The notes under the pieces were generated by a model. The model worked only from the letters and a program-made list of their open reading frames with translations, did not search any database and was not told the origin of the DNA. Below are positions 53,605 through 60,795 of a stretch of 64,000 bases of DNA, piece by piece. This DNA is from JBLMYQ01 sp050258375. GTDB lineage: Bacteria > Bacillota > Clostridia > Acetivibrionales > UBA4821. The position numbers and the translations under genes were made by a program. Position 1 is the stretch's first letter. The number at the start of each line of letters is the position of its first letter. The DNA lies in assembly GCA_050258375.1 (NCBI GenBank), contig JBLMYQ010000002.1, positions 1 through 64,000 of the forward strand, in the 5' to 3' direction.

Positions 53605-54554
53605 TGTTTTCCTCCAATACTCCTTACACAAGGAAGCCTTTGAAGCTTTCCTTTATAGGCAATTCCATAATAGCCTTCTATACTTTCCGGTTTTGAGAAA
53701 ATTAAATCTGTCAAAGCTTCTATTCCTTTATGCTCCAAAGAGGTAACAACCCATACAGGGGCAGTATCCCCCAGAGAATTTGCTATCGCAAATACTATTC
53801 CGGTTTTGGAATCGCATACATCTTCAACTGAACCTGCGCAATTCAAAAGGGATATTTCTCCTTTCCCAAATCTTACAGGCATTCCCCTGCTCTCACCGTC
53901 AGAAAGCAAAGCTGTAACGCTCTTATTCTTTATCAGATTTGCGTATTCTCCAACTAATATGCAAGGATAACCAGCAGCTACTTTAATTTTTTCAGGCAAA
54001 GGTTCTTCAATAATATTTTGCGCTTTTAAATTAGCAAGGCTTTGTTTAATCTTTAATGCCTCATTCTTATTCCCTTCAGAATAATAGATTCTCGTTCCCT
54101 TTGTCATGCCTTTAAAGCCATTGACAAAAGGCTCAGGATACGCACCTATTATTGCCGGAATAAAGCTGTTTCCATTCCACTGGTGATAATCCCATAAAAG
54201 CTTATCACCCTTCTTTAGATGATAAGCTTTGGATGAACAATTTGAAGCAATACCATTTACATAGTAAAACCAATCCTTTCCCGACTCGCTTTCAATCGAG
54301 GAGCTTAATCCATTTATTGCCTTAACAAAACCTCCGGTAGATGCTTCAACTTCAAGATTCTTTTCAAGTATATCCAAAACAGTTTCTCCGGCTTCAACCA
54401 AAACAGTTTTCTCAAATAGGATTTCTGAACCAAACTCCCTGCTTACAATAAGCTCAACCTCAAAGGGTCTGTCCATTCCTTCATTATTATTCACAGAACA
54501 TCCTGATAATAATAACAGCGATATTATAAGTATGTATTTTAATTTTTCAAGCAT
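53601..54554 (-). CDS. DUF4430 lipoprotein, probable extracellular cobalamin-binding component
   Basis: The 317-residue product has a lipoprotein signal with lipobox LLSGC (Cys 19) and would be anchored to the outer face of the membrane. Residues about 33-120 are a DUF4430 domain (ETVLDILEKNL ... DWFYYVNGIASNCSSKAYHLKKGDKLLWDYHQW), the fold of the transcobalamin C-terminal domain. The remaining 190 residues are not recognised and may be a second ligand- or partner-binding part. It is the first gene after the cobalamin riboswitch. ATG 54554 follows AAGG. The TTG two codons upstream is an alternative. Confidence 0.88.
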   Translation of the reverse strand: MLEKLKYILIISLLLLSGCSVNNNEGMDRPFEVELIVSREFGSEILFEKTVLVEAGETVLDILEKNLEVEASTGGFVKAINGLSSSIESESGKDWFYYVNGIASNCSSKAYHLKKGDKLLWDYHQWNGNSFIPAIIGAYPEPFVNGFKGMTKGTRIYYSEGNKNEALKIKQSLANLKAQNIIEEPLPEKIKVAAGYPCILVGEYANLIKNKSVTALLSDGESRGMPVRFGKGEISLLNCAGSVEDVCDSKTGIVFAIANSLGDTAPVWVVTSLEHKGIEALTDLIFSKPESIEGYYGIAYKGKLQRLPCVRSIGGKQ

Positions 54555-54580
54555 TCTCAACCTTCACTCCCAACTTATCT

Positions 54581-54609
54581 AAAAAGCCCTTCTCACAAAA
54601 GAGAAGGGC
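54581..54609 (-). terminator. Riboswitch-controlled terminator
   Basis: GCCCTTCTC (54586-54594) pairs with GAGAAGGGC (54601-54609), followed on the minus strand by five T. A competing GAGAAGGAGGGC segment at 54624-54635 can pair with the first-transcribed arm, giving a terminator/antiterminator pair. Confidence 0.85.
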
Positions 54610-54815
54610 ATGAAAACAAAAAAGCCCTCCTTCTCCCACCGAAAAGGATTTCCAGCACTGTTTCATCCACTCAGATATCCTGGCTCAGGTTCATTCTTCT
54701 CCTTCCCTTCCCGGTTCAATCCAGTGGGTATCTAAGGAGTCGTCACCATTACAGTAGCGGGGGCTGCGACGGATTCTAACCGTCTTTCCTGAAAAGCGTG
54801 GACATTTTTATTCTT
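54581..54815 (-). promoter_or_regulatory. Cobalamin (B12) riboswitch
   Basis: Read on the minus strand the leader has the conserved core GCAGCCCCCGCTACTGTAA (near 54770-54750) and the B12 box GAGCCAGGATATCTGAGT (54686-54669). The expected helix-forming segments lie between and around them. These match the cobalamin riboswitch class. The expression platform ends in a transcription terminator, so the operon should be switched off when cobalamin is plentiful. Confidence 0.93.
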
Positions 54816-54885
54816 TTATATCGGGATTATATAATATAAAAATATTTAATTCAAGGCAGTTTTTCAAATTAATAGGATACACTTT

Positions 54886-55455
54886 CTACGAAAGCTTTTC
54901 TCTTAAATTACCAAAGATGCTGTCTATTCTTCTTACTCCAGTTGTATCAAGGATATATTCATAATTCTGCATAATATCTATTGCCAATTTTTTATCAGTA
55001 CTGAAGCTGAAACAATTGATAAAATATACAGGAACAGCAATATCCTGCAGCGTTCCCTCAGTTTCAATCATAATATTGCTAAGTTCTTCAAATGCTCCAT
55101 GAATGCATATTATTACACCTTCATTTGAACAGTATCTTGCCATAAGACCTATAATTTTACAAATAAAATTCCTGAACTGCTTATTCTCCGACATCTCTTT
55201 TATAGATTTTACAGGAAATTGAATAACATTATCAGAAAGCTTCTGCCTATCTATATTACAGCCGATACAATCTGATTTTTCAATAAGTTTGCTTCTTATA
55301 TCATCATCAGTAAAAATAAGAACCTTTGACCCTTTCCCAACTTTCTGGGCAATATATTTTCCTACAGTAACCAGAAAATGTCCATTCCCTGTATAAAGAT
55401 TGCATATTTTATTAAAAACTACATTGTTTGTATCACTTGTATATGGAACTTTCAA
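54886..55455 (-). CDS. Conserved-looking protein of unknown function
   Basis: The 189-residue soluble product starts at TTG 55455 behind GGAGG with its own promoter. It has alternating beta and alpha segments of a Rossmann-like kind (GHFLVTVGKYIAQKVGKGSKVLIFTDDDI, then EGVIICIHGAFEELSNIMI and VPVYFINCFSF) and Cys near 67/71. I do not recognise the family. The first segment hints at a sensory MEDS-like or nucleotide-binding domain but no full motif is present. It lies directly upstream of the cobalamin riboswitch on the same strand, so a link to B12 is possible but unproven. Confidence 0.8.
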   Translation of the reverse strand: MKVPYTSDTNNVVFNKICNLYTGNGHFLVTVGKYIAQKVGKGSKVLIFTDDDIRSKLIEKSDCIGCNIDRQKLSDNVIQFPVKSIKEMSENKQFRNFICKIIGLMARYCSNEGVIICIHGAFEELSNIMIETEGTLQDIAVPVYFINCFSFSTDKKLAIDIMQNYEYILDTTGVRRIDSIFGNLREKLS

Positions 55456-55493
55456 GCTTTATTCCTCCATTAATAATTATTTGTACCTTCAGT

Positions 55494-55523
55494 ATAATAA
55501 TATTTCCATATATTTCCTGTCAA
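55494..55523 (-). promoter_or_regulatory. SigA promoter of the gene at 54886-55455
   Basis: TTGACA, 18 bases, TATTAT on the minus strand, about 40 bp upstream of the TTG start. Confidence 0.65.
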
Positions 55524-55600
55524 GCTTTTATTGTAAAATTTTGGTAATTATTTTTTTGGTGCTTAATCATTCTTTTAACAATTAATATAATATCCACTAA

Positions 55601-55630
55601 GTATAATACATAAAATTACGGTCAATAATT
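55601..55630 (+). promoter_or_regulatory. SigF-type promoter of spoIIR
   Basis: GTATA, 15 bases, GTCAATAATT fits the SigF consensus (GYWTA, 15 bases, GGNRANANTW) except for one base. It is 46 bp upstream of spoIIR, a known forespore SigF gene. Confidence 0.6.
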
Positions 55631-55675
55631 ACTATAAGAAAATAATTCACATACAGTTTAGGGGTGATTGTACAA

Positions 55676-56380
55676 ATGAAATTCATTAATTTTTTAAAAC
55701 TGAATAATCTTGTTACAATAAAGAAGATATTTCATATGAAACATTTATTGATCTTATCTATACTCGTTGTTTCATATATAATTCTTTCAGGATATATATA
55801 TTCTGAAAAGATAAGTGAAGACCTTGCCAAAAATGTTGTCAGGCTGCATGTAATTGCAAACAGCGATTCAAAACATGACCAGCAAATAAAATTAATGGTT
55901 AGGGATTCAATACTAAAATATATGGAAGAAAACTCTAAAGGTATTAAGTCTGCAGATGAAGCTAAAAACTTCATTTGTAAGAACCTTTTAAATATAGAGA
56001 ATATTGCTTGTACTGCCTTAAAATCATATGGCTCGGATTATAGCGCAAAAGCCTATTTTGGCAAATTTGTTTTTCCAACAAAGGTTTACGGCGATGTTAC
56101 TTTACCATCAGGAGAATATCAATCTCTTAGAGTTGTTCTTGGGAATGGTATAGGAAAGAACTGGTGGTGTGTAATGTTTCCTCCTTTATGTTTTGTGGAT
56201 GCATCAACCGGGGTGCTTCCAGATGAATCAAAGCTTCAGTTGAAAAGCGTTCTCACAGAAGAGGAGTACAAAATTGCTCTGGGGAATGCGAAGAATACTT
56301 GCCCTGATATAAAAATAAAATTTAAGATAGTAGAATTGCTGCAGCAGTCAAAGTTTATGTTGGCAAAGGGAAAAAGATGA
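55676..56380 (+). CDS. spoIIR: Stage II sporulation protein R
   Basis: SpoIIR is made in the forespore and secreted into the intermembrane space, where it activates the SpoIIGA protease that matures SigE in the mother cell. The 234-residue product has an N-terminal membrane or signal segment (about 20-40), then the conserved core VVRLHVIANSDSKHDQQIKLMVRD and KNWWCVMFPPLCFVD. ATG 55676 is preferred over the upstream GTG 55664 because AGGGGTGAT serves the former. It has a SigF-type promoter and a strong terminator. Confidence 0.96.
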   Translation: MKFINFLKLNNLVTIKKIFHMKHLLILSILVVSYIILSGYIYSEKISEDLAKNVVRLHVIANSDSKHDQQIKLMVRDSILKYMEENSKGIKSADEAKNFICKNLLNIENIACTALKSYGSDYSAKAYFGKFVFPTKVYGDVTLPSGEYQSLRVVLGNGIGKNWWCVMFPPLCFVDASTGVLPDESKLQLKSVLTEEEYKIALGNAKNTCPDIKIKFKIVELLQQSKFMLAKGKR

Positions 56381-56409
56381 AGAAGGCGTTATTGCCTTCT
56401 TCATCTTTT
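56372..56409 (+). terminator. Terminator of spoIIR
   Basis: A perfect 16-bp stem (56372-56387 with 56394-56409) includes the spoIIR stop codon and ends in TTTT. Confidence 0.9.
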
Positions 56410-56447
56410 ATCTGGCTCATTTTCTAATTGGGCATACATAAATACCT

Positions 56448-56475
56448 TTGAATTCACCGTCTAGTATGATATAAT
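56448..56475 (+). promoter_or_regulatory. SigA promoter of the mgtC-like gene
   Basis: TTGAAT, 16 bases, TATAAT, about 40 bp upstream of the start codon. Confidence 0.65.
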
Positions 56476-56513
56476 TTATATGAATTTAATATTTGTTTGG
56501 ATGGTGGATAAAT

Positions 56514-57203
56514 TTGAACACCCTTTCACAATGGTTTGTTTCAAACTATTCTTTTTTTGAGGACTTTTTTAAGCTGCTGATAGCATGCCTGCTTGGCGGA
56601 TTGGTTGGATATCAGCGTGAAAGCTCGCACAGACCGGCTGGTTTGAGAACTCATATTCTGGTCTGCGTTGGTTCAGCACTGGTTATGATTACGTCAGAAT
56701 ATATATTTGATGTTTATAGAGGTGTAACAAATCTGGATCCTGCACGTTTAGGTGCTCAAGTTATCAGCGGTATAGGCTTTTTAGGTGCCGGAACAATACT
56801 GCGTGATGGTTCTACTATAAAAGGTCTGACAACCGCAGCCGGATTATGGGCTGTTTCATGCATAGGCATTGCTATCGGCGCAGGCTTTTATTCTGGCGGA
56901 ATAGCTGCAGCGTTTTTGGTATATTTGACACTTACAATTTCAAAAGATTGGGAGGTCATCACCGATACCAAGAACCGCTCAAAAAAAATCAAGATTTGTG
57001 TGCCTAATTCTCCCGGAATAATCGGAAGGGTTGAATCTATATTAATTGATAAAAACATTTCCATAAAAACAATGAAGGTGATTCCTTCTTCCAATAATGA
57101 AAGCTTAGAATTTTTAATTTATTTAGATAATACAGATTTAGATACAAAAGAAGTTATTTCCAGTCTTGTTAAAGAAACAGAAGATTTAATCGAAAATGAA
57201 TAG
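56514..57203 (+). CDS. MgtC/SapB family membrane protein
   Basis: The 229-residue product has five membrane helices in the N-terminal 145 residues, with family motifs LLGGLVGYQRESSHRPAGLRTH, GAQVISGIGFLGAGTIL and TTAAGLWAVSCIGIAIG. The cytoplasmic C-terminal part (about 150-229) resembles an ACT-like regulatory domain (NSPGIIGRVESILIDKNIS). MgtC proteins help growth under low Mg2+ and acid stress, partly through ATP synthase control. TTG 56514 is used because GGTGG lies 7 bases upstream. The longer frame from 56493 is less likely. Confidence 0.9.
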   Translation: MNTLSQWFVSNYSFFEDFFKLLIACLLGGLVGYQRESSHRPAGLRTHILVCVGSALVMITSEYIFDVYRGVTNLDPARLGAQVISGIGFLGAGTILRDGSTIKGLTTAAGLWAVSCIGIAIGAGFYSGGIAAAFLVYLTLTISKDWEVITDTKNRSKKIKICVPNSPGIIGRVESILIDKNISIKTMKVIPSSNNESLEFLIYLDNTDLDTKEVISSLVKETEDLIENE

Positions 57204-57220
57204 AATGCTCAATTTATTTC

Positions 57221-57249
57221 TTGACCTTTAAAATACTCTTTAATATACT
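57221..57249 (+). promoter_or_regulatory. SigA promoter of murA
   Basis: TTGACC, 17 bases, TATACT, about 40 bp upstream of the murA start. Confidence 0.7.
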
Positions 57250-57289
57250 ACAATACATATGAAAAATTTTTAAGGAAGTGACTTTACAA

Positions 57290-58570
57290 ATGCAAAAGCT
57301 CGTAATAAAAGGCGGCAATCAATTAGAAGGAGAAATAAATATAAGTGGAGCTAAAAACTCAGCAGTTGCAATAATTCCTGCAACTCTTCTGGTAGATGGT
57401 CCATGCAGAATAGAAAATATACCTGACATCAAGGATGTAAAAATTTTTCTGAAGATTCTTGAAAATCTGGGTGCGAATATTACATACATAGATGCTCAAA
57501 CAGTTATTATCGATACAACAAAAGTAGATTGTTATGAAGCCTGTTATGATGAAGCAAGCAAAATAAGGGCTTCTTATTATTTGATTGGAGCATTGCTTGG
57601 AAGATTTAAAAAGGCAAAAGTAAGCTTTCCTGGAGGCTGCGACTTTGGCACAAGACCTTTAGACCAACATATAAAGGCATTTGAAGCACTTGGTGCAAAG
57701 GTTGATATGACTCATGGAATAATAAATGCAAATGCTGAAACGCTTAGAGGCTCCTCTTTTTACATGGATATAGTAAGCGTAGGTGCTACAATAAATGCCA
57801 TGCTTACAGCAGTAAAGGCAGTTGGGACTACAATAATTGAGAATGCAGCAAAAGAACCTCATATAGTAGATGTAGCTAACTTTTTAAATAACATGGGTGC
57901 AAGTATAATTGGTGCCGGAACTGACATAATCAAAATCAAAGGTGTTGAAACACTCCCCGGTGGAGGTACATATAGTATAGTTCCTGACCAGATAGAAGCC
58001 GGAACCTTCATGATTGCAAGTGCAATAACATGCGGCGATATTACAATTCGCAACTGTATACCAAAGCATTTGGAATCTCTGACAGCAAAGCTTGTTGAAA
58101 TAGGTGTAAATATTGAAGAAAATGAAGATGGAGATTCATTAAGGATTAGAGCAGATAAAAGTCTATTACCAGTAAATATAAAAACTCAGCCATATCCAGG
58201 CTTTCCTACCGACTTACAGCCTCAGTTCTGTGCTCTTGCTGCAAAAATCAATGGCGTAAGCATTATAACAGAAGCAGTTTGGGATTCAAGATTTCAATAC
58301 ATATCTGAGCTTAGAAGAATGGGCGCAGACATAAAAATTGAAGGCAGGATTGCTATTGTAAGTGGTAAAAATAAGCTCTTTGGTGCAAAAGTCAAAGCTA
58401 TTGACTTAAGAGCCGGAGCAGCTATGATTTTAGCAGGATTAGGTGCAGAAGGAATAACTGAGATTTTCGAGCTTGGAATAATAGATAGAGGCTATGAAAA
58501 GGTTGAAGAAAAGTTTATTCAACTAGGCGCTGATATGAAACGTATGCCAATAAGTGAAGAAGACTTATAA
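57290..58570 (+). CDS. murA: UDP-N-acetylglucosamine 1-carboxyvinyltransferase MurA
   Basis: MurA transfers enolpyruvate from PEP to UDP-GlcNAc, the first committed step of peptidoglycan synthesis. The 426-residue product has the two-domain EPSP-like fold with ISGAKNSAVAIIPATLL (catalytic Lys 22 region) and FPGGCDFGTRPLDQHI, which keeps the PEP-reacting Cys that fosfomycin modifies. The loop is CDFGTRPLD and not the commoner CAIGxRPVD, which points to the second Firmicutes group (MurZ/MurA2-like). ATG 57290 is used. The upstream GTG touches the ribosome site. Confidence 0.95.
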   Translation: MQKLVIKGGNQLEGEINISGAKNSAVAIIPATLLVDGPCRIENIPDIKDVKIFLKILENLGANITYIDAQTVIIDTTKVDCYEACYDEASKIRASYYLIGALLGRFKKAKVSFPGGCDFGTRPLDQHIKAFEALGAKVDMTHGIINANAETLRGSSFYMDIVSVGATINAMLTAVKAVGTTIIENAAKEPHIVDVANFLNNMGASIIGAGTDIIKIKGVETLPGGGTYSIVPDQIEAGTFMIASAITCGDITIRNCIPKHLESLTAKLVEIGVNIEENEDGDSLRIRADKSLLPVNIKTQPYPGFPTDLQPQFCALAAKINGVSIITEAVWDSRFQYISELRRMGADIKIEGRIAIVSGKNKLFGAKVKAIDLRAGAAMILAGLGAEGITEIFELGIIDRGYEKVEEKFIQLGADMKRMPISEEDL

Positions 58571-58655
58571 CTCACCCCTACCCTAATGACCCTTAAGGAT
58601 TACTGTGTTCTTCCTTCGCCTTGTTAAGGGAGAAGGAAGTAAGAGAGATGAGGGT
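58568..58655. repeat. CACCCC-type palindromic element after murA
   Basis: It starts TAACTCACCCCTACCC with its first three bases serving as the murA stop codon. It ends GATGAGGGTA. An internal CTTCCTTC/GAAGGAAG stem is present. It may double as a weak terminator. Confidence 0.55.
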
Positions 58656-58691
58656 ATTCTGTTTACAATAATTTAATTTGGAGATATACAA

Positions 58692-59483
58692 ATGATGAAA
58701 TTTTGTTCGTTGTACAGTGGAAGCAGTGGAAACAGCATATATGTAGAAAGTTCAAATTCAAAGATTCTTATTGATGCCGGTGTAAGCGGCAAAAAGATTG
58801 AACAAGGACTTGCCTCTATCGGGACATGTGCCAATGAAATAGATGCAATTTTAGTTACTCACGAGCATTCGGACCACGTTTCCAGTATAGGCTTGCTTTC
58901 AAAGAAATACGATATTCCGGTTTATGCAACCAACCTTACCTGGAATCAGCTTGATGAGCAATCAGTCAAGATGAAACCCTCTAACAGGATGACCTTTGAA
59001 ATTGATAATTGGTTCTCAATAGGGGATTTGGACATAATGCCTTTTAAAATACCGCACGATGCGATAGAACCATGCGGTTTTAGTATTTTTGGCGAGGGCA
59101 AGAAGGTTACTATAGCAACAGATATCGGTCATATTAATAATTATCTTTCTGAAAACATGGAAAAAAGTAATATGCTGCTTTTGGAATCAAATCATGATAT
59201 CGAAATGCTCAGGGCAGGACGTTATCCATGGTTTTTAAAAAGAAGAATTTTAAGTGAAAATGGTCATTTATGCAACGAGGATGCTGCCAGAACAATCGTG
59301 AATCTTGTTGAATCAGGCATGAAGAATTTTCTTTTGGGGCATCTGAGCACTGAAAATAACTTTCCCGAGCTTGCACTGCAAACAGTCACAAACAGCTTGG
59401 AGGAAATCGGCATAAAAATCGGAAGGGATATATGCCTTGAGGTTGCCCCAAGATATGCACCGTCAACTGTTATCACTTTGTAG
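58692..59483 (+). CDS. walJ: MBL-fold exonuclease/hydrolase WalJ (YycJ)
   Basis: The 263-residue metallo-beta-lactamase-fold product has the metal motif VTHEHSDHVSSIG (about 57), IPHDAIEPCGF, ATDIGH and GHLSTENN. WalJ/YycJ proteins act in genome maintenance linked to cell-wall signalling and are single-strand or 5' nucleases in some bacteria. In Firmicutes walJ often lies near rlmH, as it does here (37 bp). No walRK genes are present, which is common in Clostridia. ATG 58692 follows TTTGGAG. Confidence 0.9.
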   Translation: MMKFCSLYSGSSGNSIYVESSNSKILIDAGVSGKKIEQGLASIGTCANEIDAILVTHEHSDHVSSIGLLSKKYDIPVYATNLTWNQLDEQSVKMKPSNRMTFEIDNWFSIGDLDIMPFKIPHDAIEPCGFSIFGEGKKVTIATDIGHINNYLSENMEKSNMLLLESNHDIEMLRAGRYPWFLKRRILSENGHLCNEDAARTIVNLVESGMKNFLLGHLSTENNFPELALQTVTNSLEEIGIKIGRDICLEVAPRYAPSTVITL

Positions 59484-59520
59484 ATATTTCTTATTTTTTT
59501 AGAATTGCAAAGGTACCTCT

Positions 59521-59997
59521 ATGAACATTAACATAATCTGTGTCGGCAAAATTAAAGAAGCATATATAAAAGCCGGACTGGACGAATACTCCAAACGGCT
59601 TTCAAAATACTGTAAATTAAATGTAACTGAGCTTCAAGACGAAAAGGTTGCGGATAAAACCTCCGAAAAAGAGCTTGAGATAATTCAAAAAACCGAAGCA
59701 GAGCGTATAAAATCAGCACTAAAATCCGGCTGCACAATCGTCCTTGATTTTCGCGGAAAACAGTTGAAATCAGAAGAATTCGCAGAAAAAATTGCAGCAA
59801 TTGGGGTTTCAGGTCAAAGCACTATAAATTTTATAATCGGCGGCTCGATTGGTCTTTCAGAAGAAATTCGAAAGAATGCAGATTTTGTCCTTTCATTCTC
59901 AAATCTTACTTTCCCCCATCAATTAATAAGGTTATTTCTTTATGAGCAGTTATTTAGGTGCTTCAAAATAATAAAAGGTGAAACTTATCATAAATAA
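59521..59997 (+). CDS. rlmH: 23S rRNA pseudouridine-1915 N3-methyltransferase RlmH
   Basis: RlmH methylates pseudouridine 1915 of 23S rRNA in assembled ribosomes. The 158-residue SPOUT-family protein has the expected length and knot motifs: LDFRGKQLKSEEFA, FIIGGSIGLSEE and the C-terminal SNLTFPHQLIRLFLYEQLFRC. It closely follows walJ and is likely co-transcribed. It converges with the HAD gene with a 6-bp gap and no visible terminator. Confidence 0.97.
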   Translation: MNINIICVGKIKEAYIKAGLDEYSKRLSKYCKLNVTELQDEKVADKTSEKELEIIQKTEAERIKSALKSGCTIVLDFRGKQLKSEEFAEKIAAIGVSGQSTINFIIGGSIGLSEEIRKNADFVLSFSNLTFPHQLIRLFLYEQLFRCFKIIKGETYHK

Positions 59998-60003
59998 CAT
60001 TTT

Positions 60004-60684
60004 CTAAATTCCAATTGACCCTAAAACTTGTTCGGTATCACTTAAATCTTTAAACACAAAATCCGGCTTACTTTCTTTTAGCTCTGCTTCTGAGAAGTTA
60101 CCGGTTGCAACGGCAATACTCCTTACTCCAACCTTTTTTGCACATTCAATGTCCCTTGGTGTATCACCAATAACAAAGATGTTTTCATTTTCAAACTTTA
60201 CGCCAAATAACTCTTCCGATTTTCTTATACCACCCTTTATAATCCTCCACCTTTCGGTTTCATTATCACCAAACCCTCCTGTTTTAAAATACTTATTCAA
60301 ATCAACAGGACTCAGTTTTAATCTGGCACCTTTTTCAATATTGCCTGTACCCAATACATTATATACTCCCTTTTTGCTTTCAAGAGTCTCCAGAAGAAAT
60401 ACAATATTCGGGTTTATCTTCATTGTACATTTATCTTTAACTATCTCTTCCAGTGCCCGTGTATATACCTTAATAAACTCTTCATCCTCTACAGCTTTAA
60501 CATTAAAAGCTTCGCACATTTCCTTGTATATGCCGATATCGACCTTACCTCCTAAATTAATACCACTGCAAGCATTTTTTATACCCGTTAGAATTTCAAA
60601 AGCATACTCGAATGCTCTTTTACCCAAGCCCTCACTTCTAATAAGTGTTCCGTCAACATCCCACATCAACAATACATTATTCAC
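60004..60684 (-). CDS. HAD-superfamily phosphatase
   Basis: The 226-residue product shows the HAD motifs in order: MWDVDGTLIRSE (motif I, nucleophile Asp), VLGTGN (motif II), K near RIIKGGIRKS (motif III) and FVIGDTPRDIECAKKVG (motif IV). The cap is alpha-helical, as in phosphoglycolate phosphatase and beta-phosphoglucomutase relatives. The substrate is unknown. It is a single gene on the minus strand, converging on rlmH. Confidence 0.9.
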   Translation of the reverse strand: MNNVLLMWDVDGTLIRSEGLGKRAFEYAFEILTGIKNACSGINLGGKVDIGIYKEMCEAFNVKAVEDEEFIKVYTRALEEIVKDKCTMKINPNIVFLLETLESKKGVYNVLGTGNIEKGARLKLSPVDLNKYFKTGGFGDNETERWRIIKGGIRKSEELFGVKFENENIFVIGDTPRDIECAKKVGVRSIAVATGNFSEAELKESKPDFVFKDLSDTEQVLGSIGI

Positions 60685-60758
60685 ACCCTACACCTTCTCT
60701 CAATAATTAAATTAAAATTCAGTATACATTTATAAGAAAAAAACGTCAATCATGTTCA

Positions 60759-60792
60759 AAAATAAAATCCCACTTGCGTGAGATTTTATTTT
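60759..60792 (-). terminator. Terminator of the flotillin operon
   Basis: AAAATAAAATC...CAC and GTG...GATTTTATTTT arms with a short loop lie 4 bp after the flotillin stop codon. A T-rich tail follows on the minus strand. Confidence 0.8.
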
Positions 60793-60795
60793 TTA

